From: BOKV01 sp049289295
GTDB lineage: Bacteria; Pseudomonadota; Alphaproteobacteria; Rhizobiales; Rhizobiaceae
NCBI GenBank assembly: GCA_049289295.1
Contig: JBATLL010000057.1
Span: forward strand, 62,001-126,000
Reading direction: 5' to 3'
DNA length: 64,000 bases
This document shows, one piece after another, positions 16,507-24,593 of this stretch. Each line of letters opens with the position of its first letter. Position 1 is the first letter of the stretch. Under the pieces are notes generated by a model. The model did not search any database and had not been told where the DNA came from. It saw nothing but the letters and a program-made list of their open reading frames with translations. Both the position numbers and the translations under genes were made by a program.

Positions 16507-18119
16507 TGATTGTCCTCCAGGATCAATTGCGCGGCCTTCCAGCCGGTGGCGATGGAGATCGAATTCGTGTTTCCCGTTATGATGTCGGGGAAGATCGAGG
16601 CATCGGCGATGCGCAAGCCCTCCACACCATGCACCTTGAGCCGTGGATCGACGACGCTTTCCTTCCCATCAGGCCCCATCCGGCAGGTTCCGCAAGGATG
16701 ATAGACCGTGCCGGAGCGTTTGCGGAAGTCGGCGGTCAGATCCTCATCGGAATGGATCGAAGGACCAGGCAGCAGCTCTTCTTCGATGATGGCTTTCATC
16801 GCGGGCTGGTTGGCGATCTTGCGCACGAACTTCACCGCTGCAAGCATCTCCGCGACATCGCGCGGATGGCTGTAGGCATTGGCGGTGATTTTCGGCTTGG
16901 CGAACGGATCGGATGACACGGCTTCAATGCTGCCGCGCGACAATGTCCGGCAGTTGGAAAGGCCGATGGCAAATCCGGGCCACGGATCAGGCGTCAGCAG
17001 CGGCCGCTCGCCCGGCTTTGGAATGACCGTCGAAAGCGCCTGGAAATAAAGCTGCATGTTCACATTGTCGAGTGAAGGGTCGGTGCGGAAGAAGCCGCCA
17101 CCCTGGTTCAGCGAAATCGACAGCGGCCCGTCGCGGAACATCAGGTAGCGCATGCCCGCAAACATCTTGCCCCACCATGGGCGCAACTGCTGGTTCAGGG
17201 TCGGCTGTCTCGATTTGAAGATATAGTTCAGCCCCTGATGGTCGGCGAGGTTTGCCCCCACCTGCCGGTTGGCGACAAGCGGTTCGACGCCGATCCGCTT
17301 CAGGAGACCCTCTTCGCCTATGCCCGAAAGCTGCATGAGTTGGGGCGAATTGATCGAACCGGCACAAATGATGACTTCGCGGTTGGCCTTGAGCGGAAAT
17401 CGCTGGCCGTGTCGGTGATATTCGACGCCAACAGCGCGCTTGCCCTCGAACAGGATGCGGGTTGCCATCGCATTGGTAATGACACGCAGGTTCTGTCGCT
17501 TCATTGCCGGACGCAGGAAGGCGCGGGCTGCCGAAACCCGCCTGCCGCCTTGCGTGGTCAACTGGTAGAGGCCGACGCCTTCCTGCTGCTTGCCGTTGAA
17601 GTCTTGATTCAATGGCAGGCCCGCCTCCTGACCGGCCTTGAGGAAATTTCGCGTAAGCGGATGAATTTGCCTGTCGATGCGCGAGATATGGACCGGGCCA
17701 CCGGCCCCGCGCAGTTCATCACCGCCGCCTTCATTGTCTTCAAGCGAGCGGAAAACCTCTTTCATGTCATCCCAGCCCCAGCCGGGATTGCCTGCCGCCT
17801 TCCAGTCTTCATAGTCCTGTGGCGCGCCCCTGATCCAGACCATTGCATTGATCGAGGACGATCCGCCCAGCACCTTGCCGCGCGGCCAGAAATCACGATT
17901 TCCCGCCAGACCAGGATCAGGTTCCGTTTCGTACATCCAGTTCACCGCCGGATCGAAGAAGGTCTTTCCGTATCCAAGCGGCATGTGCACAAAGAATCGC
18001 ATGTCACTGCCGCCAGCCTCCAGGAGCGTGACGGTATGCTTGCCATTGGCAGTAAGACGTTCTGCGAGCGCGCTGCCTGCAGAGCCGCTGCCTACGATGA
18101 TGAAATCAGAAAATGCCAC
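16503..18119 (-). CDS. GMC-family FAD oxidoreductase (choline dehydrogenase-like)
   Basis: A 538-residue glucose-methanol-choline oxidoreductase. The FAD Rossmann motif G-S-G-S-A-G-S at residues 9-15 and GMC signature 1 (G-G-S-S-S-I-N-A-M-V-W-I-R-G) are complete, as is signature 2 (G-S-I-N-S-P-Q-L-M-Q-L-S-G-I-G). The catalytic His (Y-H-P-C-G-T-C-R-M-G) and Asn (G-N-T-N-S) near the C-terminus are present. It would oxidise an alcohol to an aldehyde, probably passing electrons to the respiratory chain. General motif order resembles BetA, but it is not linked to a betaine aldehyde dehydrogenase and is coupled to an enolase-type sugar-acid enzyme, so I do not call it betA. The 273-base stretch upstream (18120-18392) shows no other gene. 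Confidence 0.9.
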   Translation of the reverse strand: MAFSDFIIVGSGSAGSALAERLTANGKHTVTLLEAGGSDMRFFVHMPLGYGKTFFDPAVNWMYETEPDPGLAGNRDFWPRGKVLGGSSSINAMVWIRGAPQDYEDWKAAGNPGWGWDDMKEVFRSLEDNEGGGDELRGAGGPVHISRIDRQIHPLTRNFLKAGQEAGLPLNQDFNGKQQEGVGLYQLTTQGGRRVSAARAFLRPAMKRQNLRVITNAMATRILFEGKRAVGVEYHRHGQRFPLKANREVIICAGSINSPQLMQLSGIGEEGLLKRIGVEPLVANRQVGANLADHQGLNYIFKSRQPTLNQQLRPWWGKMFAGMRYLMFRDGPLSISLNQGGGFFRTDPSLDNVNMQLYFQALSTVIPKPGERPLLTPDPWPGFAIGLSNCRTLSRGSIEAVSSDPFAKPKITANAYSHPRDVAEMLAAVKFVRKIANQPAMKAIIEEELLPGPSIHSDEDLTADFRKRSGTVYHPCGTCRMGPDGKESVVDPRLKVHGVEGLRIADASIFPDIITGNTNSISIATGWKAAQLILEDNQ

Positions 18120-18392
18120 TGGGAACCTGCTGCGATTGTGCCTTGGTGCCGTACATCATGCCCGGCGCGCAGGCTAACTGGTGGAAATGCAATATGATAA
18201 GCGGATTTACGGCGCAACATTTTCGGTGAACGCCAAGCTTCGTCATTGCTGGACTGCCCCGCTTTGATCCAAATTATGTTGCATGCTTTCCACACACACG
18301 CCAATGCGCAGGCGCCGGAGCCGCAATGACCCCCTATTTCATTTGAAATCAGGCAGTCTTGCAGGTAAGGGAAGTGCATCCAGGAGGCCAAG

Positions 18393-20372
18393 ATGCGAAA
18401 TCACTCTCCAACCCGTTTTGCGGGGCTGATGCTTGCCAGCTTCACCGTCCTGGCGACACCTGTCATTGCCGGTATCGACCTGGCACAGGCCCAGACGGTC
18501 GCCAAGACCCTTGATCGCTCCAAGCCGATGAACCTGTTCGAAGCGATTTTCCCCAAGCTGCATCAGCAACGCCTGGAAAAGGAGGGATTGAGCCCGCTTG
18601 GCACGAGCGAACCGGTCGAAATCCAGAAAGTCTCCGCTCCCAAATACTATACCTATCGCCCCGCTGCCCTGGTGAAGGTCGATCTGTCGCGGGTTGTGCC
18701 AGCGACGGTGCCAAGCGTCGAACCGGCCGCTATCACGATCCAGGCACCAGCGACAGGCGAGGCCGGGACAACTGTGTCACCTGATGCATCTCCATCCGCG
18801 CTGCCTGCGCCAGATCCGGCGGCAGAGGCCTGGAGCGCTGTTGGCGCTGAACTCGATCAGATCACGGTCATGGCCGAGCCCGACATTGCCAAGGCGGTCA
18901 CCGAATTTTATGCCAACCGGCCCCAGTTGCTGTGGACCACAGCCGACGGCCAGCCCAATGCCTGGGCCCGATCGGTCCTTCCCGTGCTTGGCGATGCTGC
19001 AAGGGTAGGACTTGATCCGCAGGAATACCGAGTCGAACTGCCGGTTGCCGATCCGCAGCGCCCGCTCAACGACGCTGCCCGCTTCGAGATCGAAATGACT
19101 GCCCGCGTCGTGCGCTATGCGATGGACGCGATGGGCGGGCGCATCAACCCGAACAAGCTCAGCGGCTATCATGATTTCCCCGAGAACCGCACCAATGCCA
19201 CCAAGGTACTCGAAAGACTGATTGCAGGTCGACTGCCGGCACCGACACTTGCCGGTTTCAATCCGCCCAGCAAGGAGTTCAAGGCGCTGGTCGATGAACT
19301 CCAGGCGCTGGAGAAGGCTGCCGACGAAGCGATCGATATTCCTGCCGACACACTGGTGAAGCCGGGCGAGAAGCACGAGCAGGTCGCAAACATCGTCATG
19401 GCGATCAGCCGCAAGGTCTCCCAGGAACTGAAGACCGCGCACGCGAATGTTCTTGATCGTCCCGCTGGCTCCGAGCCGCTCGATACCTTCACGCCCGAGG
19501 TGGTGGACCTGGTTAAGGCTTTCCAGAAGGAAGCAGGCCTGACGCCCGATGGCGTGGTTGGCCGTAACACCATTTCACGCCTTGTGGGCGTCAGCGTCGA
19601 AAGCCGCAGGGAAATGGTCCGCCTCGCCATGGAAAGGTTGCGCTGGCATCCAGCCGAACTTGGCCAGCGCCGCGTCTTCGTCAATCAGCCTGCTTTCACC
19701 GCCACTTATTTCAATGGCGGCAAGCCGCAATTGGCGAGGCGTGCCGTTGTCGGGACGAAAGCCAATCAGACGAGCTTCTTCTACGACACCATCGAGACGG
19801 TCGAATACAATCCCTATTGGGGGGTGCCGCGCTCCATCCTGGTCAATGAATTCCTGCCAAAGCTCCGGGCCAATCCGGCCTATCTCGATGAGCGCGGCTA
19901 CGAAGTCACCGACTCGAAGGGCAAGCGGGTTGCCTCATCTGCCATCGACTGGAACCAGGTCGGTTCCAATCCGGCCTTTGACGTGCGCCAGTCGCCCGGT
20001 GAAGCAAACGCGCTCGGGGAACTCAAGATCTTGTTCCCCAACAAGCATGCCATCTACATGCACGACACACCGGCGCGCAATCTGTTCTCCCGCGACAGCC
20101 GCGCCTATAGTCATGGCTGTATTCGCCTGCACAAGCCGCGCGAAATGGCGGCAGCCGTACTTGGCAAGGATGTCGGCTATATCGGCACGAGACTGGGTCA
20201 GGGTCACGGATCGGATGAAGTGGGTGGCAGGATTCCCGTCTATGTCGCCTATTTCACGGCATGGCCGGATGCTGACGGCAAGGTCGAGTATTTCGCCGAT
20301 GTCTATGGGCGTGACGAGGCGCTCGCAAAGGCGATTTCGGCAACACGCGTGGTGCGCGTTCCAACCAGCTGA
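18393..20372 (+). CDS. L,D-transpeptidase, YcbB type, exported
   Basis: A 659-residue peptidoglycan cross-linking enzyme that forms 3-3 bonds in the periplasm. Residues 1-35 look like a signal or anchor peptide with a hydrophobic core. A Pro/Ala-rich stretch follows to about 145, then the YcbB-type scaffold domain. A peptidoglycan-binding segment is at about 366-395 (V-K-A-F-Q-K-E-A-G-L-T-P-D-G). A YkuD catalytic domain spans about 430-600. Cys576 in S-H-G-C-I-R-L is the nucleophile, with His574 beside it. The start is an ATG with GGAGG upstream (CCAGGAGGCCAAG). It stands alone, divergent from the GMC gene. Such enzymes are numerous in Hyphomicrobiales, which depend on 3-3 cross-links for polar growth. 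Confidence 0.93.
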   Translation: MRNHSPTRFAGLMLASFTVLATPVIAGIDLAQAQTVAKTLDRSKPMNLFEAIFPKLHQQRLEKEGLSPLGTSEPVEIQKVSAPKYYTYRPAALVKVDLSRVVPATVPSVEPAAITIQAPATGEAGTTVSPDASPSALPAPDPAAEAWSAVGAELDQITVMAEPDIAKAVTEFYANRPQLLWTTADGQPNAWARSVLPVLGDAARVGLDPQEYRVELPVADPQRPLNDAARFEIEMTARVVRYAMDAMGGRINPNKLSGYHDFPENRTNATKVLERLIAGRLPAPTLAGFNPPSKEFKALVDELQALEKAADEAIDIPADTLVKPGEKHEQVANIVMAISRKVSQELKTAHANVLDRPAGSEPLDTFTPEVVDLVKAFQKEAGLTPDGVVGRNTISRLVGVSVESRREMVRLAMERLRWHPAELGQRRVFVNQPAFTATYFNGGKPQLARRAVVGTKANQTSFFYDTIETVEYNPYWGVPRSILVNEFLPKLRANPAYLDERGYEVTDSKGKRVASSAIDWNQVGSNPAFDVRQSPGEANALGELKILFPNKHAIYMHDTPARNLFSRDSRAYSHGCIRLHKPREMAAAVLGKDVGYIGTRLGQGHGSDEVGGRIPVYVAYFTAWPDADGKVEYFADVYGRDEALAKAISATRVVRVPTS

Positions 20373-20648
20373 TCCTTCGGGCATCTCTGCCTCAAAATAG
20401 GGTGGCGCCTGTTGCGGCGAACGTTACGCCATGCGCCTGCGGCAAGCGGGCGCAGGCGGCGATTGCCCAGAAACCGACACATTGACGCCTCAATTTTTCA
20501 ACGTTTCTTTAACATGTAAGAAACCATACTCGCTGCCATTTCCGGGATGGAAGAGCAATTGCTGCTTCCGCGTTTGGTTCTTCCGGATATCAGTCAGCGC
20601 AACGAAGCGGCAGGGCCGCTTTCCAACCGCTGGCACTAGGAGGGTAAT

Positions 20649-21383
20649 GTGTATCGAGTAGCTCTCGCATGCGTGGCACCTGTTGCCGCGTTTCTTTCAT
20701 CCTTGCTCATTCCGGCGCCTGCAATGGCCATCGAGGCCTACATCTTTCGCGGGGCAGGAGATTTTTCATTCATCGCCAAGCCATTGACCTTCTCGCAGGG
20801 CATGGACACGATCGGTGACAAGCTCAAGCAATCGGGCATCTATGCCGAGGTCTATCGGTGGGAAGCTGCCGAGTGGGCCTATCGTGACATCATGTCCCGC
20901 AAGCCCGACGCGGTCGCCCTGATGGGGCACTCCATGGGTGCGCTCACGGCAATCGCGATGGCCAACCGCCTGAAGGGCAGCGGTATCCGCGTCGCCTATA
21001 TGGGCCTGATCGACATTCCCGGACCGGTCGGCGCCACGCCTTCCAATGTGGAAGTGGCGGAAAATTTCTACCACGCCTTTCCCGTCTATGGCCTTCTGCC
21101 GAAACCGGCGAGCCACAAGGGCATCGTCAAGAACGAGTATGTGTTCGGGCAGATCCATGTGACGATGGACAATTCCGTCCATATTCACGATTCGATGATC
21201 TCCGCGATCTGGCTCGCTGACAGCGAAACCAGGCGGGCGAACCTGCAGGCATTCACTGCCGAGCCGACACCTGCATCGCTGTCCAGTGTGGAGAAGGTGA
21301 TTGCGCGGCCCGAGGAGATCGCTGCCGTCAGCACCAATGAAGCGCAACTGACCAAAGCGGGCAAACTGCCGCCAATCCAGTAG
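20649..21383 (+). CDS. Exported alpha/beta hydrolase (thioesterase/lipase-like)
   Basis: A 244-residue protein with a signal peptide (hydrophobic stretch about 5-22, cleavage after A-P-A-M-A). The nucleophile elbow G-H-S-M-G-A is intact, and D-I-P-G-P and a later V-H-I-H-D can supply the acid and His. GTG at 20649 is used as start because AGGAGGG ends four bases upstream; an ATG two bases earlier is out of frame. It is a single-gene unit closed by a strong terminator at 21426. The 276 bases before it hold a small hairpin without a T-run and no other gene. Similar short exported hydrolases occur across Hyphomicrobiales without assigned substrate. Confidence 0.82.
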   Translation: MYRVALACVAPVAAFLSSLLIPAPAMAIEAYIFRGAGDFSFIAKPLTFSQGMDTIGDKLKQSGIYAEVYRWEAAEWAYRDIMSRKPDAVALMGHSMGALTAIAMANRLKGSGIRVAYMGLIDIPGPVGATPSNVEVAENFYHAFPVYGLLPKPASHKGIVKNEYVFGQIHVTMDNSVHIHDSMISAIWLADSETRRANLQAFTAEPTPASLSSVEKVIARPEEIAAVSTNEAQLTKAGKLPPIQ

Positions 21384-21425
21384 GCTTGTCACCGCATTGC
21401 AGGCAGTTCCGCTGTAAGGAATACC

Positions 21426-21457
21426 AGGCCGGGGCGCAGGACGCTCCGGCCTTTTTC
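21426..21457 (+). terminator. Rho-independent terminator after the exported hydrolase
   Basis: Arms AGGCCGGGGCG (21426-21436) and CGCTCCGGCCT (21442-21452) pair over 11 positions with one G-T pair and a 5-base loop. A T-rich tail follows directly. It lies 43 bases after the stop at 21383 and separates this gene from the DUF2189 gene. Confidence 0.9.
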
Positions 21458-21489
21458 TTTCCCGCAACGTGGTACAGGATCGCCTGACT

Positions 21490-21503
21490 TTGATTCAGAT
21501 CAT
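21490..21503 (+). promoter_or_regulatory. FNR/FixK-type box upstream of the DUF2189 gene
   Basis: TTGATTCAGATCAT matches the FNR/FixK consensus TTGAT-N4-ATCAA at nine of ten fixed positions; only the last base differs. Its centre is about 66 bases upstream of the ATG at 21563, a distance that allows a class II (-41.5) promoter with a short leader. It lies downstream of the terminator at 21426, so it can only serve the DUF2189 gene. Confidence 0.65.
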
Positions 21504-21562
21504 GGATTGTTTTCGTCTTTTTGCCATCCTGCCAGATGGAGGAATGTCAACGGGAGGGAATC

Positions 21563-22363
21563 ATGAACACACCTGACAAGCCGCAAGCTGCGGCCAATCC
21601 TGCGAATGACCGGGCAAAGCCGGTCGTCAACCGGATTTCGATTTCAGATGTTACAGACGCGCTGCGCAATGGCGTCAGCGATTTTTTCAGGGCGCCATTG
21701 CTGGGCCTGTTTTTTGGCGGCTTTTTCGCCCTTGGCGGTCTCGCCATTCTCTACATTCTCAGGGAATTGCACCAGCCCTGGCTCATCTTGCCGATTGCCA
21801 TCGGTTTTCCGCTTGTCGGGCCTTTCGTGGCCGTAGGCACTTATGAAACCAGCCGCCGGTTGGCTGCTGGCGAGAAAAGGGACTGGGGTGCCATTCTCGG
21901 CGTCGTGTTCCGCCAGCGCGAACGCGAACTCGCCTGGATGGCCTTTGTCGTTCTGTTCGTTTTCTGGGTCTGGCTTTACCAGATACGGCTTTTGACCGCG
22001 CTTTTCCTCGGCTTCAAGTCGATGTCCTCGATCGATGCCTTCATCTCCGTCGTTCTGTCGACGAGTTCCGGCATCAATTACCTCATCATCGGAACGATCA
22101 TCGGAGCAATTCTCGCCATCATCCTGTTCGCCACCACGGTCGTATCGATCCCGCTTTTGATGGAGCGCGAGCTTGATTTCGTCACCGCCATCATCACCAG
22201 CGTCCGGTCGGTCATGGAAAACCCGGTAGCGATGCTGTTCTTCGGTTTCTGCGTCTCGGTATTGGCCATGGCCGCGATGATCCCGGCGTTCCTCGGGCTG
22301 TTCATTGTTTTTCCAATTCTGGGGCATGCGACCTGGCATCTGTACAAGCGGGTGATCAGCTGA
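21563..22363 (+). CDS. DUF2189 integral membrane protein
   Basis: A 266-residue inner-membrane protein with a hydrophilic N-terminus of about 45 residues and roughly six hydrophobic helices. These include the Gly/Phe-rich first helix G-L-F-F-G-G-F-F-A-L-G-G. It matches the DUF2189 family in length and layout. The start at 21563 is preceded by GGGAGGGAA. Function is unknown. From memory, relatives occur next to cytochrome oxidase or denitrification genes in other alphaproteobacteria. That, with the FNR/FixK-type box upstream, suggests a role under low oxygen. No catalytic motif is visible. Confidence 0.85.
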   Translation: MNTPDKPQAAANPANDRAKPVVNRISISDVTDALRNGVSDFFRAPLLGLFFGGFFALGGLAILYILRELHQPWLILPIAIGFPLVGPFVAVGTYETSRRLAAGEKRDWGAILGVVFRQRERELAWMAFVVLFVFWVWLYQIRLLTALFLGFKSMSSIDAFISVVLSTSSGINYLIIGTIIGAILAIILFATTVVSIPLLMERELDFVTAIITSVRSVMENPVAMLFFGFCVSVLAMAAMIPAFLGLFIVFPILGHATWHLYKRVIS

Positions 22364-22485
22364 CAGCAAAGCCCAACTACGCGGGGACAAAACCGTAGCG
22401 AGACTTACCATTCCTCCTGCAATCGCTTATTCTTTTGGCGATTCGATGCGGCACGAAGGGGTTACCCCTTCACAAGGAGGCGGAC

Positions 22486-23577
22486 ATGGGGGAAGCGGCG
22501 GTCAAGGAGCCGAGCATGGAGGACATTTTGGCCTCCATTCGCAAGATCGTTACCGAGGGCGATGAAGAGGCTGCAACTTCTGCACCCGCGCGCGCTGCTC
22601 CTGCACGACCTGCACCGGCACCCCAGCAGGCCAGACCTGTCGAAGCCTCGAGACCCGTTGCGCCTGCGCCGCATGCGTCGCCAGCCCGTGCAGCCCCTGC
22701 CACTCCTGTTGCCCCGCGGACCGGGGACACACTCGCTGGCCTGGCAAGGCAGGTTACCGGAAGCGGGCCTGTTCAGGCAAACAGGCCTGTAAGCAGCTCC
22801 GCTGCCTCCAGCGCACTCAACCAGTACGCGGCGGAGAAGCTGGCGGCACGCTCGCCCACGGCCAATGCCAGACCAACCCTTGCTGATCTTGCCCGCAATG
22901 TTCGCGCATCGATGCCAACCGCCGCGACGCCGCCCGCATCAGTGGCGGCAACGGCACCGGCCGGTGAGCAGGCCACTTCGCAACCAGTCCCGCAACCAGC
23001 ACCGCAACCAGCACCGGCGCCGCAGGCAGAAAAAACCGCTCCTTCTGCACCAAGGGAAAATCCGGCAACGCCGAAACTTTCGGATTTCGCCGCGCGCATG
23101 GCACCGTCGGCTCCCGCTCCCTCGCCACAACAGGCAAAGCCTGCGCAAAGTCAGGCACCAGCCGCAAGCCAGGCGCCAGCTACCGCTCAGGCACCAGCCT
23201 CTGACCAGGCAAATGCCCAGGAAAAGCAGAAGCAGGTTCAGGCCCAGCAATCATCTGGACCAGCCACGCCGTCGCAGCAGGCTACGGCTGCCAAGCCGCA
23301 AAAGGTGGCTCAACCGACCGGTGAAGCGGCAAGTGAAGCGGAAATGGCCGAGTTTCGTGGAGCCATGATCGCACCGGCTGTGGAACAGGCGGTCGGCCAG
23401 TCGCTTGACCGGCTGCGCAAGAGCGTCAGGGACAACACTGCCGCCCACGCGGAAGCCGTGTTGCGCCCCATGCTCAAGGAATGGCTCGACAACAATCTTC
23501 CAGCACTGGTCGAACGGCTGGTCCGCAAGGAAATCGAGCGCATTGTCACCGAGACAGGCGAAGCCGACCAGGCCTGA
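22486..23577 (+). CDS. popZ: PopZ-like DUF2497 cell-pole organising protein
   Basis: A 363-residue protein with the PopZ layout. A short N-terminal helix (S-M-E-D-I-L-A-S-I-R-K-I-V, about 9-21) recruits clients in Caulobacter PopZ. A very long Pro/Ala/Gln-rich disordered region runs from about 30 to 275. The C-terminal helical DUF2497 domain (about 285-363, with L-R-P-M-L-K-E-W-L-D-N-N-L-P) drives self-assembly. The start at 22486 has AAGGAGG seven bases upstream. Caulobacter PopZ is only about 177 residues, so the linker here is several times longer. It lies before valS, the usual position in this order, though here a minus-strand amidotransferase gene is placed between them. Confidence 0.9.
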   Translation: MGEAAVKEPSMEDILASIRKIVTEGDEEAATSAPARAAPARPAPAPQQARPVEASRPVAPAPHASPARAAPATPVAPRTGDTLAGLARQVTGSGPVQANRPVSSSAASSALNQYAAEKLAARSPTANARPTLADLARNVRASMPTAATPPASVAATAPAGEQATSQPVPQPAPQPAPAPQAEKTAPSAPRENPATPKLSDFAARMAPSAPAPSPQQAKPAQSQAPAASQAPATAQAPASDQANAQEKQKQVQAQQSSGPATPSQQATAAKPQKVAQPTGEAASEAEMAEFRGAMIAPAVEQAVGQSLDRLRKSVRDNTAAHAEAVLRPMLKEWLDNNLPALVERLVRKEIERIVTETGEADQA

Positions 23578-23643
23578 CACCTCGCCTGCTTCTGTCCCCG
23601 GCGAGCCGTCATCGGCAATCCAAAGTGGTTCAGCGTGACCTGA

Positions 23644-24438
23644 TCATTGCGCCGCCTCGCGCGCCTGCATCGTGCTGCGCATATGCCCGATCCAGTTGCC
23701 GATGGTGCGCGTACGCTCCATTGCATCGCTGACTTCAACTGGCGGATTGTCAGGAAAATCGATCATCTCCCGCACAAGGCCCGGCATCACCACGCCGCTT
23801 TGCTTCGCGCGCTCATGATGTGCCTTGAAAACCGCAAGTTCGCATTCGGGATGGAACTGATAGCCCAAATAGTCAACGCCATTCGTCTGGTAGGCGAGGG
23901 CCTGCACTGGCGATACGTCACTTTCGGCAAGCAGCACCGCCCCCGCAGGCATTCGCGTGACATGATCGCGGTGCCATGTGGGGGAAGAAAACTGCTGCGC
24001 CATGCCCTCGAACAGCCGGTGTTTTCTGCCGGCATCCGTCAGGCGAATGCCGCGGGCCAGGCCGATCTCGCTGCCATTGGGATTGATTCCGGACATGCCA
24101 CCCAGCAGGACCGAGACAGTCTGCATGCCCCAGCAGGATCCAAGCACCGGCTTCCCGCTCGCCAGCAACGGTTCGATATAGTCGAGATAGGGACGCGCTT
24201 CCGGCGCTTCCGCACCCCACGAAACAGCCGAACCCGTCAGCACGAATCCGTCATAGGCTGAAGGATCATCGCGGTCCTGATCGCGCGCCGCAGCATAAGG
24301 ATATCCGACATCGATCTGCGCATCGCTGGCGTGCAGGCGCAGCGATTCGCCATAGGATTGCCAGGCCGATTTCATCTTGTGCAGTTCGTTTCGCGCCAGA
24401 ATTTCTTCCGGATTTCCCTCTACGATCATCAAACGCAT
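23644..24438 (-). CDS. Class I glutamine amidotransferase (GMP synthase GATase-like)
   Basis: A 264-residue stand-alone class I GATase domain. The nucleophilic Cys is in G-S-C-W-G-M-Q and the His-Glu pair is in Q-F-H-P-E, so the triad is complete. It would release ammonia from glutamine or hydrolyse a gamma-glutamyl bond. The ATG at 24438 is chosen over one at 24483 because GGGAG precedes it and the product then starts at the first beta strand (M-R-L-M-I-V-E). It is inserted between popZ and valS on the opposite strand, sharing a promoter region with valS. Partner subunit and substrate unknown. Confidence 0.87.
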   Translation of the reverse strand: MRLMIVEGNPEEILARNELHKMKSAWQSYGESLRLHASDAQIDVGYPYAAARDQDRDDPSAYDGFVLTGSAVSWGAEAPEARPYLDYIEPLLASGKPVLGSCWGMQTVSVLLGGMSGINPNGSEIGLARGIRLTDAGRKHRLFEGMAQQFSSPTWHRDHVTRMPAGAVLLAESDVSPVQALAYQTNGVDYLGYQFHPECELAVFKAHHERAKQSGVVMPGLVREMIDFPDNPPVEVSDAMERTRTIGNWIGHMRSTMQAREAAQ

Positions 24439-24593
24439 TCGGCACTCCCATGGTACGTGGCGCGACGTTAATATCTTTGCCATCTGCGGGCAAGCGACGC
24501 GGCCATCCGCTTCCTGTTGACTTGCAGGGTGCCATTCGCTTTACACGGTAGGATACGCCATGCCTTCACCGCACGGTCAGGAACCGGAAAATC

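Noticed and set aside
16503..18119. Calling the GMC oxidoreductase betA (choline dehydrogenase)
   Set aside because: No betaine aldehyde dehydrogenase or BetI is adjacent and the gene is coupled to an enolase-type sugar-acid enzyme. Family resemblance alone is not enough.
18264..18277. TTGATCCAAATTAT as another FNR/FixK box before the L,D-transpeptidase
   Set aside because: The right half reads ATTAT instead of ATCAA and the distance to the start is about 120 bases, so the match is weak.
20434..20458. Hairpin CGCCTGCG/CGCAGGCG after the L,D-transpeptidase as a terminator
   Set aside because: The stem is good but no T-run follows, so termination cannot be claimed.
20482..20493. TTGACGCCTCAA as an FNR-type box before the exported hydrolase
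   Set aside because: The half-sites are perfect but separated by four bases instead of six, which does not fit the dimer.
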